Source of the DNA: Burkholderiales bacterium
GTDB lineage: Bacteria > Pseudomonadota > Gammaproteobacteria > Burkholderiales > SG8-39
Direction: 5' to 3'
NCBI GenBank assembly: GCA_026416295.1
Contig: JAOAFL010000058.1
Location: forward strand, 1-64,000
DNA length: 64,000 nucleotides
Shown: positions 17,843 through 26,943 of the stretch, piece after piece
Layout of the letters: every line of letters begins with the position of its first letter
Numbering within the stretch: the first letter of the stretch is position 1
The notes under the pieces: generated by a model
What the model was told of the DNA's origin: nothing
Databases searched by the model: none
The model's input: only the letters and a program-made list of their open reading frames with translations
Translations under genes and position numbers: made by a program

Positions 17843-18676
17843 TCAGGCCGCAGGCTGCTCGCAGAGGCTGTGCGGGCAGCGCGCTTCGGCGAAGAACAGC
17901 CAGCGCTCGGTCATGAGCGCTGCAAACTGCACGAGGAACGCCGCAGCGACCGCGGAGAACGTTCCCCCGCCCCAGCCGAGCAGCCACCCCGGCACCGGAA
18001 AGAAGCACGCGAGGAACGCCACGCGCAGGGCGGCGATGAGGCGCGCGGAGCGCCCGATCGCGGCGCCGCCGCGCGCCGCAGGCCGATACCGCACGTTCCG
18101 GAGAAACGCGATCCCGCGCGCGATCCAGCCGAGCGCGGCGAGCCAGAACGCTGCGAGCGCGAGCGGCCCGGCGAACGGCGGGTGCGCGAGCACCGCGAGC
18201 GGCACGCTGAGCGAAAACCCCGAGGCGGTGCCGAGCAGCGCGAAGGCGAGCGGCGTAAGCCGGCGCGCCCGCTCGCGCACGAGCGCGACGCCCGCGCACT
18301 TCATCCCCGTGCACAGAAAAAGCGCTGCATCGAGCACGAGCGTTGCTGCGCCGATCGCGAGCGTATCGGTGCGGGCAAAGCCGAGCGCGCGAGCGCTCGC
18401 CCACAGGAGGATCGCCCCGATGAAGGCTCGGAGCACGATCGCCTCGAGCGCGTCCCACGACGCGCGCGAGCGCGCCGCGGCGCGCTCGCGCCGCCCGAGG
18501 CAAAAGAGCGATGCGGCGAACCCCGCAGCGAGCAACCCGAGCGCGAGCGCCGAGCCCGCGAGCTGAAACGCCGCCGGTGCCGGCCGCGCGACCTCGGCGG
18601 CCACCAGCGCGACGACGAGCCCCTGCCCGGTGCCCGCGAGCGCCGTAGAGAGCACCAGCGGCCAGGCCGGCTTCAA
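17843..18676 (-). CDS. Orphan DmsC/SoeC-family membrane anchor subunit
   Basis: A 277-residue integral membrane protein with about eight hydrophobic segments. It starts MKPAWPLVLSTALAGTGQGL, like DmsC-family anchors (M-x-P-A...F/S-T-x-x-G-x-G-x-G), and has CLGRRERAAARSRASWD where family members have L-G-x-P-E-R-A-W. Such subunits bind quinone and anchor molybdenum oxidoreductases; SoeC of the sulfite-oxidising SoeABC enzyme is of this type. The only start near the family N-terminus is TTG, two codons after an in-frame TAG. No catalytic A or iron-sulfur B subunit lies beside it. Confidence 0.65.
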   Translation of the reverse strand: MKPAWPLVLSTALAGTGQGLVVALVAAEVARPAPAAFQLAGSALALGLLAAGFAASLFCLGRRERAAARSRASWDALEAIVLRAFIGAILLWASARALGFARTDTLAIGAATLVLDAALFLCTGMKCAGVALVRERARRLTPLAFALLGTASGFSLSVPLAVLAHPPFAGPLALAAFWLAALGWIARGIAFLRNVRYRPAARGGAAIGRSARLIAALRVAFLACFFPVPGWLLGWGGGTFSAVAAAFLVQFAALMTERWLFFAEARCPHSLCEQPAA

Positions 18677-19177
18677 GGCGCGCTACCCGTTCGTCCATGC
18701 GCCGCGCGCCGGCTGGCACAAAGCGGCCCGGACACCCTGAGCGGGTTCCGTCGCGCATGCACTCGTCGGGGCGGACCCGCTTGCCGGTCCTGGGGCGCGG
18801 CAGAGAGCGCTTCGCCGGGCGCGCGCCGAGCTCGGGCAGGCTCGTGCAGCCACCGTGCCCGCGGCTCGCACGCGAGACTTCCGATGCCGGAGCGCGGATG
18901 TCGCCGAAGAGCCGTGCGTTCGTCGGGCGGGCGAGCGCGCGCACCGTCCGAAGGCGGTTCCAGCGCGCCGCCGCCAGCGCGCACGCCGATGCCGCTGCGG
19001 CGGGCGCCCGGCTCGCACGGCGTGGTGCGGATCTCGGTCGGCAACGCGCCTCCGGCGCAGCGGGCGATCGCCCGATTGTCGGCGCGCGCCGCGCGCGCAG
19101 TCAACGCAGCGCTCCGAACGCGGAATCAGCGGCGCGCGGCCTTGACGCCGCACGAACGCGCCCGCCATCATCGCGCC
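18677..19177. other. 500-base stretch with no recognisable gene, upstream of the DmsC-like gene
   Basis: Open frames exist on both strands, but all are Arg/Ala-rich shadows without family motifs. A frame ending AHGRTGSAP overlaps the TTG of the DmsC-like gene (TTGA), yet shows none of the four-cysteine clusters expected of a DmsB/SoeB partner. No terminator or RNA gene was seen. It may be decayed coding sequence. Confidence 0.4.
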
Positions 19178-19708
19178 ATGAAAATCGGCATCGTCTCCGA
19201 CAGCCACGATCGGGCGGAGGCGCTCGCCCAGGCGGTGCGTGAAGCGAAGTCCGAAGGCGCCGAGGCGGTCATTCACTGCGGCGACGTGATCGGCGCGCAG
19301 ACGCTGAAAGCGGCGCTCGCCGTCGGCTTGCCGCTGCACGTCATCCACGGCAACAACGTCGGCGATCCGGCGATGCTCGCCGCCGTCGCGCGCGCGAGCG
19401 CGGGGCTTCTGCAGTACCACGGCGCCGACGCGCGCCTCGAACTCGGCGGGCGGCGCGTCTTCGTCGTGCATTACCCGGACTACGGCTACGCGATGGCCTG
19501 TACCGGCGACTGGGACCTCGTCTGCTGCGGCCACTCGCACCAGTACGAGGTGCGCCGCGTCGCGAACGTGAAAGGCGGCGCGACATGGCTCGTCAACCCC
19601 GGCACGGTCGCCGGCCTCGCCGCCCCGCCCACCTGGATGCTCGGCGATCTGGCGGCGATGCGCTTCGAACGCCGGGCGCTCGCGAGCGCGCATCGAACGG
19701 CTGTATGA
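19178..19708 (+). CDS. YfcE/MJ0936-type metallophosphoesterase
   Basis: A 176-residue phosphoesterase with the family motifs KIGIVSDSHDRAEAL (D-x-H), AVIHCGDVIGAQ (GD), HGNNVGDP (GN-x), VHYPDYG and CGHSHQYEVR (GH-x-H), followed by WLVNPGTVAGL. All metal ligands of the two-metal site appear present. YfcE-like enzymes hydrolyse phosphodiesters in vitro; physiological roles are mostly unknown. The Met at 19178 is the true start, and the ORF-track extension of 470 residues is a shadow frame. It lies between the cbb and apr blocks with no clear partner. Confidence 0.88.
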   Translation: MKIGIVSDSHDRAEALAQAVREAKSEGAEAVIHCGDVIGAQTLKAALAVGLPLHVIHGNNVGDPAMLAAVARASAGLLQYHGADARLELGGRRVFVVHYPDYGYAMACTGDWDLVCCGHSHQYEVRRVANVKGGATWLVNPGTVAGLAAPPTWMLGDLAAMRFERRALASAHRTAV

Positions 19709-19783
19709 GCGCATAGCGAACGTTAAGGGGCGCGCCGGGGCGCGGCGCTTAGAATCTCGGGCGGCTCAGGGAGGACCGAAGCG

Positions 19784-20596
19784 ATGTTCACCGTCAATCC
19801 GTTCGCGAGCGTCGCCGGCGCGCTGTCGCCCGCGTTCATGCAGTGGTACGTGGTCGCGATGATCGCGCTCGTCGCGCTCGGCACGATCTTCGACGTCGTG
19901 CACAAGGGCAGCGCACGGTACTTCTTCGAGAACTGGCGCCGCACGCGGGAAAGCGGGGCGCGCGCGGTCGGCGCAAGAGAACTCCTCGGCATCGCGGTGC
20001 AGACGCTCCTCGTCGACGTGCTCGCCTCGGGCGAGTTCTGCAACCTGCGCCGGCGGATCGCGCACCTGCTCGGGATGTACGGATTCGTGTTCTACGTCGT
20101 CGCCACCGCGGTGCTCGTGTTCGATCCGGCCGCGGCGCCGTTCTGGATCGCGCTCTGGTGGCTCGGTGCGGCGCTCGTCTGCGTCGGCGGCTACTGGTTC
20201 TGGTTCTTCATCCGCGTGGACGTCGCCGCCGAAGGCCACTCGCCGTTCCGGGTGATGCGCGCCGACCTCTTCATCCTGTCGCTGCTGGCGAGCGCGACGC
20301 TCGCGCTCGTGTGGGCAGCCGCCGGCGGCGGAACCGGCGTGCTGTTCTGGCTGTACCTTCTCGCGACCGCCGTGCTCTTCGGCGGCGTGCCGTGGTCGAA
20401 GTTCGCGCACATGTTCTTCAAGCCGGCGGCAGCGTTCGAGAAGCGCCTCGCGCAGGCGAACGGAAGCTTCGAGAACCTGCCGACGCTGAGCCGCGACGAT
20501 CCGGAGCAGCGCCTGCGCCACTCGATGACGCTGCTTCGCGACGCCCCGATGGACATGGGGCTCGGCATCACGCGGGAGGCGCCGCGGCACTATTGA
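19784..20596 (+). CDS. aprM: AprM-type membrane anchor of APS reductase
   Basis: A 270-residue membrane protein with about six hydrophobic segments and a first loop HKGSARYFFENWRRTRESG. The central loop has GEFCNLRRRIAHLLGMYGFV, and the last segment is followed by PWSKFAHMFFKPAAAFEKRL. It directly precedes aprB-aprA, where AprM is found in sulfur oxidisers that lack the QmoABC complex. AprM is thought to pass electrons from AprAB to the quinone pool. A ribosome site (GGGAGGA) precedes the ATG. The assignment rests on position plus membrane topology. Confidence 0.8.
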   Translation: MFTVNPFASVAGALSPAFMQWYVVAMIALVALGTIFDVVHKGSARYFFENWRRTRESGARAVGARELLGIAVQTLLVDVLASGEFCNLRRRIAHLLGMYGFVFYVVATAVLVFDPAAAPFWIALWWLGAALVCVGGYWFWFFIRVDVAAEGHSPFRVMRADLFILSLLASATLALVWAAAGGGTGVLFWLYLLATAVLFGGVPWSKFAHMFFKPAAAFEKRLAQANGSFENLPTLSRDDPEQRLRHSMTLLRDAPMDMGLGITREAPRHY

Positions 20597-20646
20597 GGCG
20601 CCGCGGCCGGGCGATTCGATCCGTGACGAGCAAGGGAGACTGACGA

Positions 20647-21126
20647 ATGCCGACCTTCGTCTACATGACGAGGTGCGACGGGTGCGGCCACTGCGTCGAC
20701 ATCTGCCCGTCGGACATCATGCACATCGACAAAACGTATCGGCGCGCCTACAACATCGAGCCGAACATGTGCTGGGAGTGCTACTCGTGCGTCAAGGCCT
20801 GCCCCCAGCACGCGATCGACGTGCGCGGCTACGCCGATTTCGCGCCGCTCGGGCACAGCGTGCGCGTGCACCGCGACGAGCAGCGCGGCACGATCGCCTG
20901 GCGGATCAAGTTCCGCAACGGCACCGAGAAGAACTTCCTCTCGCCGATCACCACCAAGCCCTGGGGGCAGGCGATCCCGGACCTGCGCAAGGTGCCGCCG
21001 CCGACCAAAGAAATGCGCGCGAGCCAGCTCCTTTTCAACGAACCGAAATACCTGCGCTTCGACGACGGCGGCCTGCGCACGCTCAAGGACGCGGGTCTCA
21101 CGTTCAAGAAAGGCGTGTTCTACTAA
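20647..21126 (+). CDS. aprB: Adenylylsulfate reductase beta subunit
   Basis: A 159-residue ferredoxin-like subunit. Two 4Fe-4S motifs are visible: CDGCGHCVDICP at residues 10-21 and CWECYSCVKACP at about 42-53. The C-terminal part (TKPWGQAIPDLRKVPPPTKE, then GLTFKKGVFY) is the tail that wraps AprA in known structures. It transfers electrons from the AprA flavin. The stop overlaps the aprA start (TAATG). Confidence 0.96.
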   Translation: MPTFVYMTRCDGCGHCVDICPSDIMHIDKTYRRAYNIEPNMCWECYSCVKACPQHAIDVRGYADFAPLGHSVRVHRDEQRGTIAWRIKFRNGTEKNFLSPITTKPWGQAIPDLRKVPPPTKEMRASQLLFNEPKYLRFDDGGLRTLKDAGLTFKKGVFY

Positions 21127-22991
21127 TGGCCTACGACACCATCATCGAGGACGGCATCGACGTCCTGATCATCGGCGGCGGCATGGGCGGCTGCGGCGCC
21201 GCGTTCGAGGCGCGCTACTGGGGGCAGGACAAGAAGATCGTGATCGCCGAAAAGGCGAACATCGACCGCTCCGGCGCGGTCGCGCAGGGGCTGTACGCGA
21301 TCAACTGCTACATGGGCACGCGCTGGGGCGAGAACCAGCCGGAGGATCATGTGCGCTACGCGCGCATCGACCTCATGGGCATGGTGCGCGAGGACCTTCA
21401 GTTCGACATGGCGCGCCACGTCGATTCGACGGTGCACCAGTTCGAGGAGTGGGGCCTGCCGATCATGCGCAACCCGAAGACCGGGCGCTACCAGCGCGAA
21501 GGCCGCTGGCAGATCATGATCCACGGCGAATCCTACAAGCCGATCGTCGCCGAGGCGGCGAAAAAATCCGTCGACAAGGTCTTCAACCGCATCTGCGTCA
21601 CCCACCTGCTGATGGACGAGCGCCGCGAGAACCGGGTAGCGGGCGCCGTCGGCTTCAACGTGCGCACCGGCAACTTCCACGTGTTCAAGGCGAAGACGGT
21701 GATCTGCGCGGCGGGCGGCGCCTCCAACATCTTCAAGCCGCGCTCGGTCGGCGAGGGCGCCGGGCGCACCTGGTACGCGCCGTGGTCGTCCGCCTCGGCC
21801 TACGGGCTGCTCATCAACGCCGGCGCGAAGATGACGCAGATGGAAAACCGCATCGTGCTCGCGCGCTTCAAGGACGGCTACGGGCCGGTCGGCGCCTATT
21901 TTCTGCACCTCAAGACCTACACGCAGAACGGCTACGGCGAGGAGTACGAATCGAAGTGGTGGCCCGAGCTGCAGAAGATGGTCGGCAAGGAGTACCTCGA
22001 CCCGGAATCCTGGCACCTCACCCACCGGCCGATTCCGACCTGCCTGCGCAACCACGCGATCATCGCCGAGATCAACGCCGGCCGCGGTCCGATCCACATG
22101 GTGACGATGCGCGCCTTCCAGGACCCGCATCTGGAGGAAGTCGGCTGGGAGAACTTCCTCGGCATGACGGTCGGGCAGGCGGTGCTGTGGGCCGCAACCG
22201 ACGTCGATCCGAAGAACGAGAACCCGGAGCTGATCACCTCGGAACCCTACGTGATGGGCTCGCACGCGACCGGCTCGGGCGCCTGGTGCTCGGGGCCGGA
22301 GGACCTCTCGCCGCCGGAGTACTTCTGGGGCTACAACCGCATGACGACGGTGCACGGCCTCTTCGGCGCGGGCGACGCGGTGGGCGGCACGCCGCATGCG
22401 TTTTCGTCCGGCTCGTTCACCGAAGGGCGGCTCGCGGCGAAGGCCGCGTGCAAGTATATCGACGACGGCAAGGCCGAGGGTATCGTCGTGTCGCAGGCGC
22501 AGATCGAGCGCCTGAAGGCCGAGGTCTACAAGCCGCTCGAGCACTACCGGATCTATCGCAACGCGGTGGTCGCGGGCGACGTCAACCCGTACTACCTCAC
22601 CCCCCAGCAGGGGCTCGATCGGCTGCAGAAGCTGATGGACGAGTACTGCGGCGGCGTGACGGCGAACTACATGACGAACGAGAAGCTGCTCCTCATCGGC
22701 CTGAAGAAGCTCCGCATCCTCGAGGAGGATCTGGAAAAGCTCGCCGCGGCGGACCTGCACCAGCTGCTGCGCGCCTGGGAACTGAAGCACCGGCACCGCG
22801 CGGCCGAATGCGTGACGCACCACACGCTGTTCCGCAAGGAAACGCGCTGGCCGGGCTACTACTATCGCGGCGACTACCTCAGGCTGGACGACAAGAACTG
22901 GCACGTGCTCACCGTGTCGCGCCGCGATCCGCAGACGGGCGAATACACGATGGAAAAGGCGCCGCTCTACCACCTGGTGGAGGACAAGTAG
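21126..22991 (+). CDS. aprA: Adenylylsulfate reductase alpha subunit
   Basis: A 621-residue flavoprotein of the fumarate reductase type: IIGGGMGGCGAAFEARYWGQ at the N-terminus, the AprA signatures QGLYAINCYMGTRWGENQ and NRMTTVHGLFGAGDAVGG, and AFSSGSFTEGRLAAKAACKY. In sulfur oxidisers it runs in the direction sulfite + AMP to APS, feeding ATP sulfurylase (sat) at 26.8 kb. It is coupled to aprB and preceded by aprM. The ORF-track version with an extra 150 N-terminal residues is a wrong-frame extension through aprB. Confidence 0.97.
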   Translation: MAYDTIIEDGIDVLIIGGGMGGCGAAFEARYWGQDKKIVIAEKANIDRSGAVAQGLYAINCYMGTRWGENQPEDHVRYARIDLMGMVREDLQFDMARHVDSTVHQFEEWGLPIMRNPKTGRYQREGRWQIMIHGESYKPIVAEAAKKSVDKVFNRICVTHLLMDERRENRVAGAVGFNVRTGNFHVFKAKTVICAAGGASNIFKPRSVGEGAGRTWYAPWSSASAYGLLINAGAKMTQMENRIVLARFKDGYGPVGAYFLHLKTYTQNGYGEEYESKWWPELQKMVGKEYLDPESWHLTHRPIPTCLRNHAIIAEINAGRGPIHMVTMRAFQDPHLEEVGWENFLGMTVGQAVLWAATDVDPKNENPELITSEPYVMGSHATGSGAWCSGPEDLSPPEYFWGYNRMTTVHGLFGAGDAVGGTPHAFSSGSFTEGRLAAKAACKYIDDGKAEGIVVSQAQIERLKAEVYKPLEHYRIYRNAVVAGDVNPYYLTPQQGLDRLQKLMDEYCGGVTANYMTNEKLLLIGLKKLRILEEDLEKLAAADLHQLLRAWELKHRHRAAECVTHHTLFRKETRWPGYYYRGDYLRLDDKNWHVLTVSRRDPQTGEYTMEKAPLYHLVEDK

Positions 22992-23034
22992 CGACCGCGG
23001 GCGACTCGCCCGCGGCGATCCGCTGTCGCCGCGC

Positions 23035-23385
23035 GTGAACATCACCGACCGATCGGACGAGGAGATCCTCGCGTGGGCCGAGCCGATGTGGCGCAACCTC
23101 GTGCGCAGCTCGAACGCCGGCAACTACGGCGAGTTCGCGCGCGACTTCGCGCGGCCCTTCGCGCTCGCGATGGACGAGGTCGCGTTCGGGCACCAGTTCG
23201 CGAACAGCGCGCTCGCGCGCGAGCTGTCCGAGGACTTCGACCCGCTCGGCATCCTGCGCCGCGGCGCGCACGTGACGGTGCTCTTTCGCCAGCGCAGCAC
23301 CCGCCGGCCGGGCGAATGGCTCGGGCGGCTCGTTCTCGGCTACGAGGACGGAAAAGTGAAGATCTTCGGCGCGACCGTTTTCTGA
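23035..23385 (+). CDS. Small conserved-looking protein of the apr cluster, unknown function
   Basis: A 116-residue soluble protein with GTG start (NITDRSDEEILAWAEPMW). It contains ARPFALAMDEVAFGHQFANS and ends VLGYEDGKVKIFGATVF; no cysteine, membrane segment or signal peptide is seen. Length and the alternating helix and strand pattern recall small alpha+beta folds, but I do not recognise the family. It sits 43 bases after aprA and 12 before the SlyD-like gene, so it is probably in the apr operon. Confidence 0.65.
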   Translation: MNITDRSDEEILAWAEPMWRNLVRSSNAGNYGEFARDFARPFALAMDEVAFGHQFANSALARELSEDFDPLGILRRGAHVTVLFRQRSTRRPGEWLGRLVLGYEDGKVKIFGATVF

Positions 23386-23397
23386 CCGGAGCCTAGC

Positions 23398-23907
23398 GTG
23401 GCCGAGACCGTTCGCGCCGGAAAATACGTCGAGCTCGCCTACAAGGTGAGCGACCGGCAGACGGGACGCGTGCTGACGGCGGTCGAGTTTCCGCTCGGCT
23501 ACGTGCACGGGTTCAACGAGATCCTGTCGCCCGCGATCCACGCCGCGCTCGAAGGCCGGGCGGCGGGCGACGTGATCGAGGTGCCGATCGACGGTCGGCA
23601 CATCTTCGGCGGCAGGGACGAGTCGCTCGTCGTCGTCGAGCGGCTGGAAAACGTGCCCGAGGAGTACCGACAGGTCGGCATGTCGATCCTCATGGAAAAC
23701 GATCGCGGCGAGCTGCGCACCTTTCACGTCACCCGCATGGACGAGGAGACGCTCACCCTCGACGGCAACAACCCGCTCTGCGAGCGCGAGGTCGTCTTCC
23801 GGCTCGAAGTGCTCGCGGTGCGCGACGCGACCGACGCCGAAAAAGCGGCCGGCGGCCCGCCACCGGCGGCACCCGCGGTCGATTCCTCGCGGCTGCGGCC
23901 GATCTAG
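23398..23907 (+). CDS. SlyD-like FKBP-type peptidyl-prolyl cis-trans isomerase
   Basis: A 169-residue protein with an FKBP domain carrying an insert-in-flap as in SlyD: ELAYKVSDRQTGRVL, FPLGYVHGFNEILSPAIHAA, then AAGDVIEVPIDGRHIFG, and the strand TLTLDGNNPLCEREVVFRLE. It lacks SlyD's metal-binding His/Cys tail and ends with an Ala/Pro-rich linker. Such proteins act as folding helpers in the cytoplasm. Location after aprBA suggests a role in maturation of the sulfite-oxidising enzyme, though that is inference. The start is GTG. Confidence 0.82.
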   Translation: MAETVRAGKYVELAYKVSDRQTGRVLTAVEFPLGYVHGFNEILSPAIHAALEGRAAGDVIEVPIDGRHIFGGRDESLVVVERLENVPEEYRQVGMSILMENDRGELRTFHVTRMDEETLTLDGNNPLCEREVVFRLEVLAVRDATDAEKAAGGPPPAAPAVDSSRLRPI

Positions 23908-23957
23908 CCCGCCGAGGCGCGCGCGTCCCGCCATCGAAACGCATCGTCGGAGGAGTC

Positions 23958-24116
23958 ATGGAAGAGCAGAAACCCCTGCCCAAGGTGCCCGACGGGCACG
24001 CGCGGTTCGTGACCACGCGCCAGTTGCCGCCCACCGAGAAGGGCTTCGTCGGCTTCGAGACGATCTGGGAACCGCCGCACAAGGAGGCGGAGTACGAGAC
24101 GCCGAAAGCGCCGTAG
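23958..24116 (+). CDS. 52-residue small protein of the apr cluster, unknown function
   Basis: This gene is too short for the ORF track. A near-perfect ribosome site (GGAGGAG) lies 3 bases before the ATG. The product begins MEEQKPLPKVPDGHARFVTT and ends PHKEAEYETPKAP; it is hydrophilic and Pro/Glu/Lys-rich with no cysteine. Codon use is like its neighbours. It may be a small assembly or stability factor; nothing in the sequence tells its function. Confidence 0.55.
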   Translation: MEEQKPLPKVPDGHARFVTTRQLPPTEKGFVGFETIWEPPHKEAEYETPKAP

Positions 24117-24258
24117 CCGGCATCGGCGGGATGCCGCCTGCCGCGCCTTTCGTGCATTACCCTAGCAAATCGCTCGGCTATTCGGGCGCCCGGCTCGCTT
24201 CAAGCGCCAGCGCGTTTATGCTTGAATCAGCTTTTTCTAATACACGCGCAGCGCCCCG

Positions 24259-25185
24259 ATGGCCGACCGGCGGCTCCAGGTCTTTCACGCGGTCGCAAAG
24301 CACCTCTCCTTCACCAAGGCGGCCGAAGCGCTCTTCATGACGCAGCCGGCGGTGACGTTCCAGATCCGCCAGCTCGAGGAACAGTTCAACACGCGGCTCT
24401 TCGACCGCGCGCACGGGCGCATTTCGCTCACGCCGGCCGGGGCGATGGCGTTCGGCTACGCCGAGCGCATCCTCGCGCTCTCGGCCGAGATGGAGGCGCG
24501 CCTGAGGGAAATGAGCGGGCAGATCGCCGGGCCGCTGCTGATCGGCGCGAGCACCACGATCGCCGATTTTCTGCTGCCGCAGGTGCTCGGCGAGTTCAAG
24601 TCCCGCCATCCGGCCGTCTTGCCGCGGCTCTTCGTCGCCAACTCCGAGGCGGTGCAGGGCCGCATCGCCGAGCGCAGCCTCGACCTCGGCTTCATCGAGG
24701 GCGATTCGCATCTGCCCTCTCTCGTCGGCGAAGTCTGCTGCGAGGACGAGCTGCAGGTGGTGTGCGTGCCCTCGCATCCGCTCGCGCGACACAAGTCGAT
24801 TGCGCCCAAGGCGCTCACCGAGCACGCGTATGTCAGCCGCGAGCCCGGCTCGGGAACGCGGCAGGTGATCGACCACTACCTCGAGAAACAGGGTCTTGCG
24901 CCTGCGGCGCTCAACGTCGTGATGGAGGCCGGAAGCCCCGAGGCGCTCAAAGGGCTGGTCGCGACCGGGCTCGGTTTTGCGATCATGTCGCGCGCCACCG
25001 TGGCGAAGGAGGTCCGCCTCGGCCAGCTGGTACGCGTGCCGCTCGCTCCGCCGCTCATCCGCAACCTGTCGGTGGTCTATCCGCGCGAGCGCATCCACTC
25101 CGGGCTCGTCACCCGCTTCATCGATTTCGCCAAAGAGCGGCTCGGGAACGCGCGCGCGCCCGAGACCGCGGCCGCGCGCCGCTGA
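24259..25185 (+). CDS. LysR-type regulator (CysB/CbbR-like subgroup)
   Basis: A 308-residue LysR protein with the N-terminal helix-turn-helix (RLQVFHAVAKHLSFTKAAEA, MTQPAVTFQIRQLEEQF) and a substrate-binding domain with SREPGSGTRQVIDHYLEKQG. It lies between the apr block and a rhodanese gene on the same strand, and opposite sat. Control of sulfur-oxidation genes is likely from context, but the ligand cannot be read. The upstream 140 bases are relatively AT-rich near the start (TGCTTGAATCAGCTTTTTC). Confidence 0.85.
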   Translation: MADRRLQVFHAVAKHLSFTKAAEALFMTQPAVTFQIRQLEEQFNTRLFDRAHGRISLTPAGAMAFGYAERILALSAEMEARLREMSGQIAGPLLIGASTTIADFLLPQVLGEFKSRHPAVLPRLFVANSEAVQGRIAERSLDLGFIEGDSHLPSLVGEVCCEDELQVVCVPSHPLARHKSIAPKALTEHAYVSREPGSGTRQVIDHYLEKQGLAPAALNVVMEAGSPEALKGLVATGLGFAIMSRATVAKEVRLGQLVRVPLAPPLIRNLSVVYPRERIHSGLVTRFIDFAKERLGNARAPETAAARR

Positions 25186-25207
25186 GCGGGGCGCGATAAT
25201 ACGCGCG

Positions 25208-25603
25208 ATGGTGGAGCTCGATCCGAAGGAAGCCTACGAGTTCCTGCAGCAGAACCCGGACGCGCTGTTCATCGACGTGCGCAGCGAGATGGAGTACCTC
25301 TTCGTCGGCCATCCGGTCGGCGCGCTGCACGTGTCCTGGAACGACGGGCCGGACTGGGAGGTGAATCCGCACTTCGTCGGCCAGGTGAAGAAACTCGCCG
25401 GCACCGACCACAGCACGCGCCCGATCGTGCTCATCTGCCGCAGCGGCAACCGCTCGCGCGAGGCGGGCGAGGAACTGGAGCGCCACGGCTTCACGCGCAT
25501 CTACCACGTGCGCCACGGCTTCGAGGGCGACCTCGACAGCCGCCACCGGCGCAACTCGAAGAACGGCTGGCGCTTCGACGGGCTGCCCTGGGAGCAGTGC
25601 TGA
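25208..25603 (+). CDS. Single-domain rhodanese
   Basis: A 131-residue rhodanese with active-site loop LICRSGNRSREAGEELERHG. The N-terminus begins MVELDPKEAYEFLQQNPD, then FIDVRSEMEYLFVGH. The six-residue loop CRSGNR fits sulfur-transferring enzymes. It would make persulfide from thiosulfate or other sulfane sources for TusA and DsrE proteins. It is 22 bases downstream of the LysR gene and converges with sat. The long ORF-track start is a frame through lysR. Confidence 0.9.
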   Translation: MVELDPKEAYEFLQQNPDALFIDVRSEMEYLFVGHPVGALHVSWNDGPDWEVNPHFVGQVKKLAGTDHSTRPIVLICRSGNRSREAGEELERHGFTRIYHVRHGFEGDLDSRHRRNSKNGWRFDGLPWEQC

Positions 25604-25616
25604 AGCCGCGCCGGGG

Positions 25617-26834
25617 CTACCGCGCCGAGTGGCCGGTGAGCTTCACCTCGACGCGCTCGTGCGCTTCCAGCCCCGCGTAGTACTCGCGCAGGATTTCGAG
25701 CACCTCCGGCCGCGAGAATTCCGGTGGCACCGGGCTGCCTTCCGAGAGCCACTTGCGCAGTTTCGTTCCCGAGACGAGGAGCCGATCCGCGTCCTCGTGC
25801 GGGCAGGTGCGGCCCGAGGCCATGCCGCCGCAGCGGTAGCACCAGAACGTCCAGTCCATCTTCATCGGCCGGATCTCGAGCGCCCCGCGCGGGATCTCGT
25901 CGAAGATTCGGTGCGCGTCGAACGGCCCGTAGTAGCTGCCCACCCCCGCGTGGTCGCGCCCGACGATCAGGTGCGAACAGCCGTAGTTCTGGCGAAAGAG
26001 GGCGTGCAGCAGCGCCTCGCGCGGGCCGGCGTAGCGCATATCGAGCGGATAGCCCGCCTGAAGCACCGTGTCCTTGCGGAAATAGCGCTCGATCAGCACC
26101 GCGATCGCGCGCGTGCGCACTTCGGCCGGGATGTCCCCGGGCTTGAGATTGCCGAGGAGCGAATGGATGAGCACGCCGTCGCAGGTCTCGATCGCGACCT
26201 TCACCAGGTATTCGTGCGAGCGGTGCATCGGGTTGCGGGTCTGGAACGCCGCGATGCGCGACCAGCCGAGGCGCTCGAACGCGGCGCGGGTTTCGGCCGG
26301 CGTCATGAAAAGCGCGCCGTAGCGCGCGCGGAATCCGCCGTCGGAGAGGACGCGCACCGGGCCGGCCAGATTCACCTCGCCCTGCGCCATCACCATTTTC
26401 ACCCCCGGATGCTCCGGGTCGGTGGTGCGAAACACCATCGCGCACTCGTGCGCCTTGTCGATCGTGTATTTTTCGGTGATGCGCATCGTCGCGAGGATGT
26501 CGTCGCTCTCGGGGTCAAGGAGCGCGACCTCTGCGCCGACCCTCACGCCGTCCGCGGCGGCGCGCTCGGCCGACAGCGTGATCGGGATCGGCCAGAACAG
26601 ACCGTTCGCGAGCTCCATGCCGTCGCAGACGCGCTGCCAGTCGCCGTACGTCATGAACCCCTCGAGCGGCGTGAAGCCGCCGATGCCGAGCATCACGAGG
26701 TCGCCCTTTTCGCGCGAGCTGATGCGCAGTTTCGGAAGCGTTTCGGCGCGGCGCCGCTCTTCGGCGGCGTGCGCCGGATCGAGCAGCAGGGGCTTCAGGC
26801 CCCGGCCGCCGTGGGGAGCGACAAGACCGGGCAT
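25617..26834 (-). CDS. sat: ATP sulfurylase (dissimilatory type)
   Basis: A 405-residue single-domain ATP sulfurylase. Motifs: [17 protein letters not shown] (QxRNPxHxxHE), [16 protein letters not shown], and [15 protein letters not shown] with the cysteines of a zinc-binding motif. Here it would run APS + PPi to ATP + sulfate, closing the Apr pathway with substrate-level ATP formation. It follows the YeeE/YedE gene on the same strand after 109 bases. Confidence 0.96.
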   Translation of the reverse strand: MPGLVAPHGGRGLKPLLLDPAHAAEERRRAETLPKLRISSREKGDLVMLGIGGFTPLEGFMTYGDWQRVCDGMELANGLFWPIPITLSAERAAADGVRVGAEVALLDPESDDILATMRITEKYTIDKAHECAMVFRTTDPEHPGVKMVMAQGEVNLAGPVRVLSDGGFRARYGALFMTPAETRAAFERLGWSRIAAFQTRNPMHRSHEYLVKVAIETCDGVLIHSLLGNLKPGDIPAEVRTRAIAVLIERYFRKDTVLQAGYPLDMRYAGPREALLHALFRQNYGCSHLIVGRDHAGVGSYYGPFDAHRIFDEIPRGALEIRPMKMDWTFWCYRCGGMASGRTCPHEDADRLLVSGTKLRKWLSEGSPVPPEFSRPEVLEILREYYAGLEAHERVEVKLTGHSAR

Positions 26835-26943
26835 GCGGGCGGGGACGCGGTACGAATCCGGCGATACGCTAGCACGGCGCGCGCGCGCACCGAACGCGTA
26901 ATGCTGATGCGCCGATAAGCGCGCTCGATTTCCCGCGCGCGGG

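Noticed and set aside
17768-19708. 646-residue plus-strand ORF ending in the YfcE-like phosphoesterase
   Set aside because: Only the last 176 residues match a family; the rest is Arg/Ala/Glu-rich antisense of the DmsC-like gene and gap sequence.
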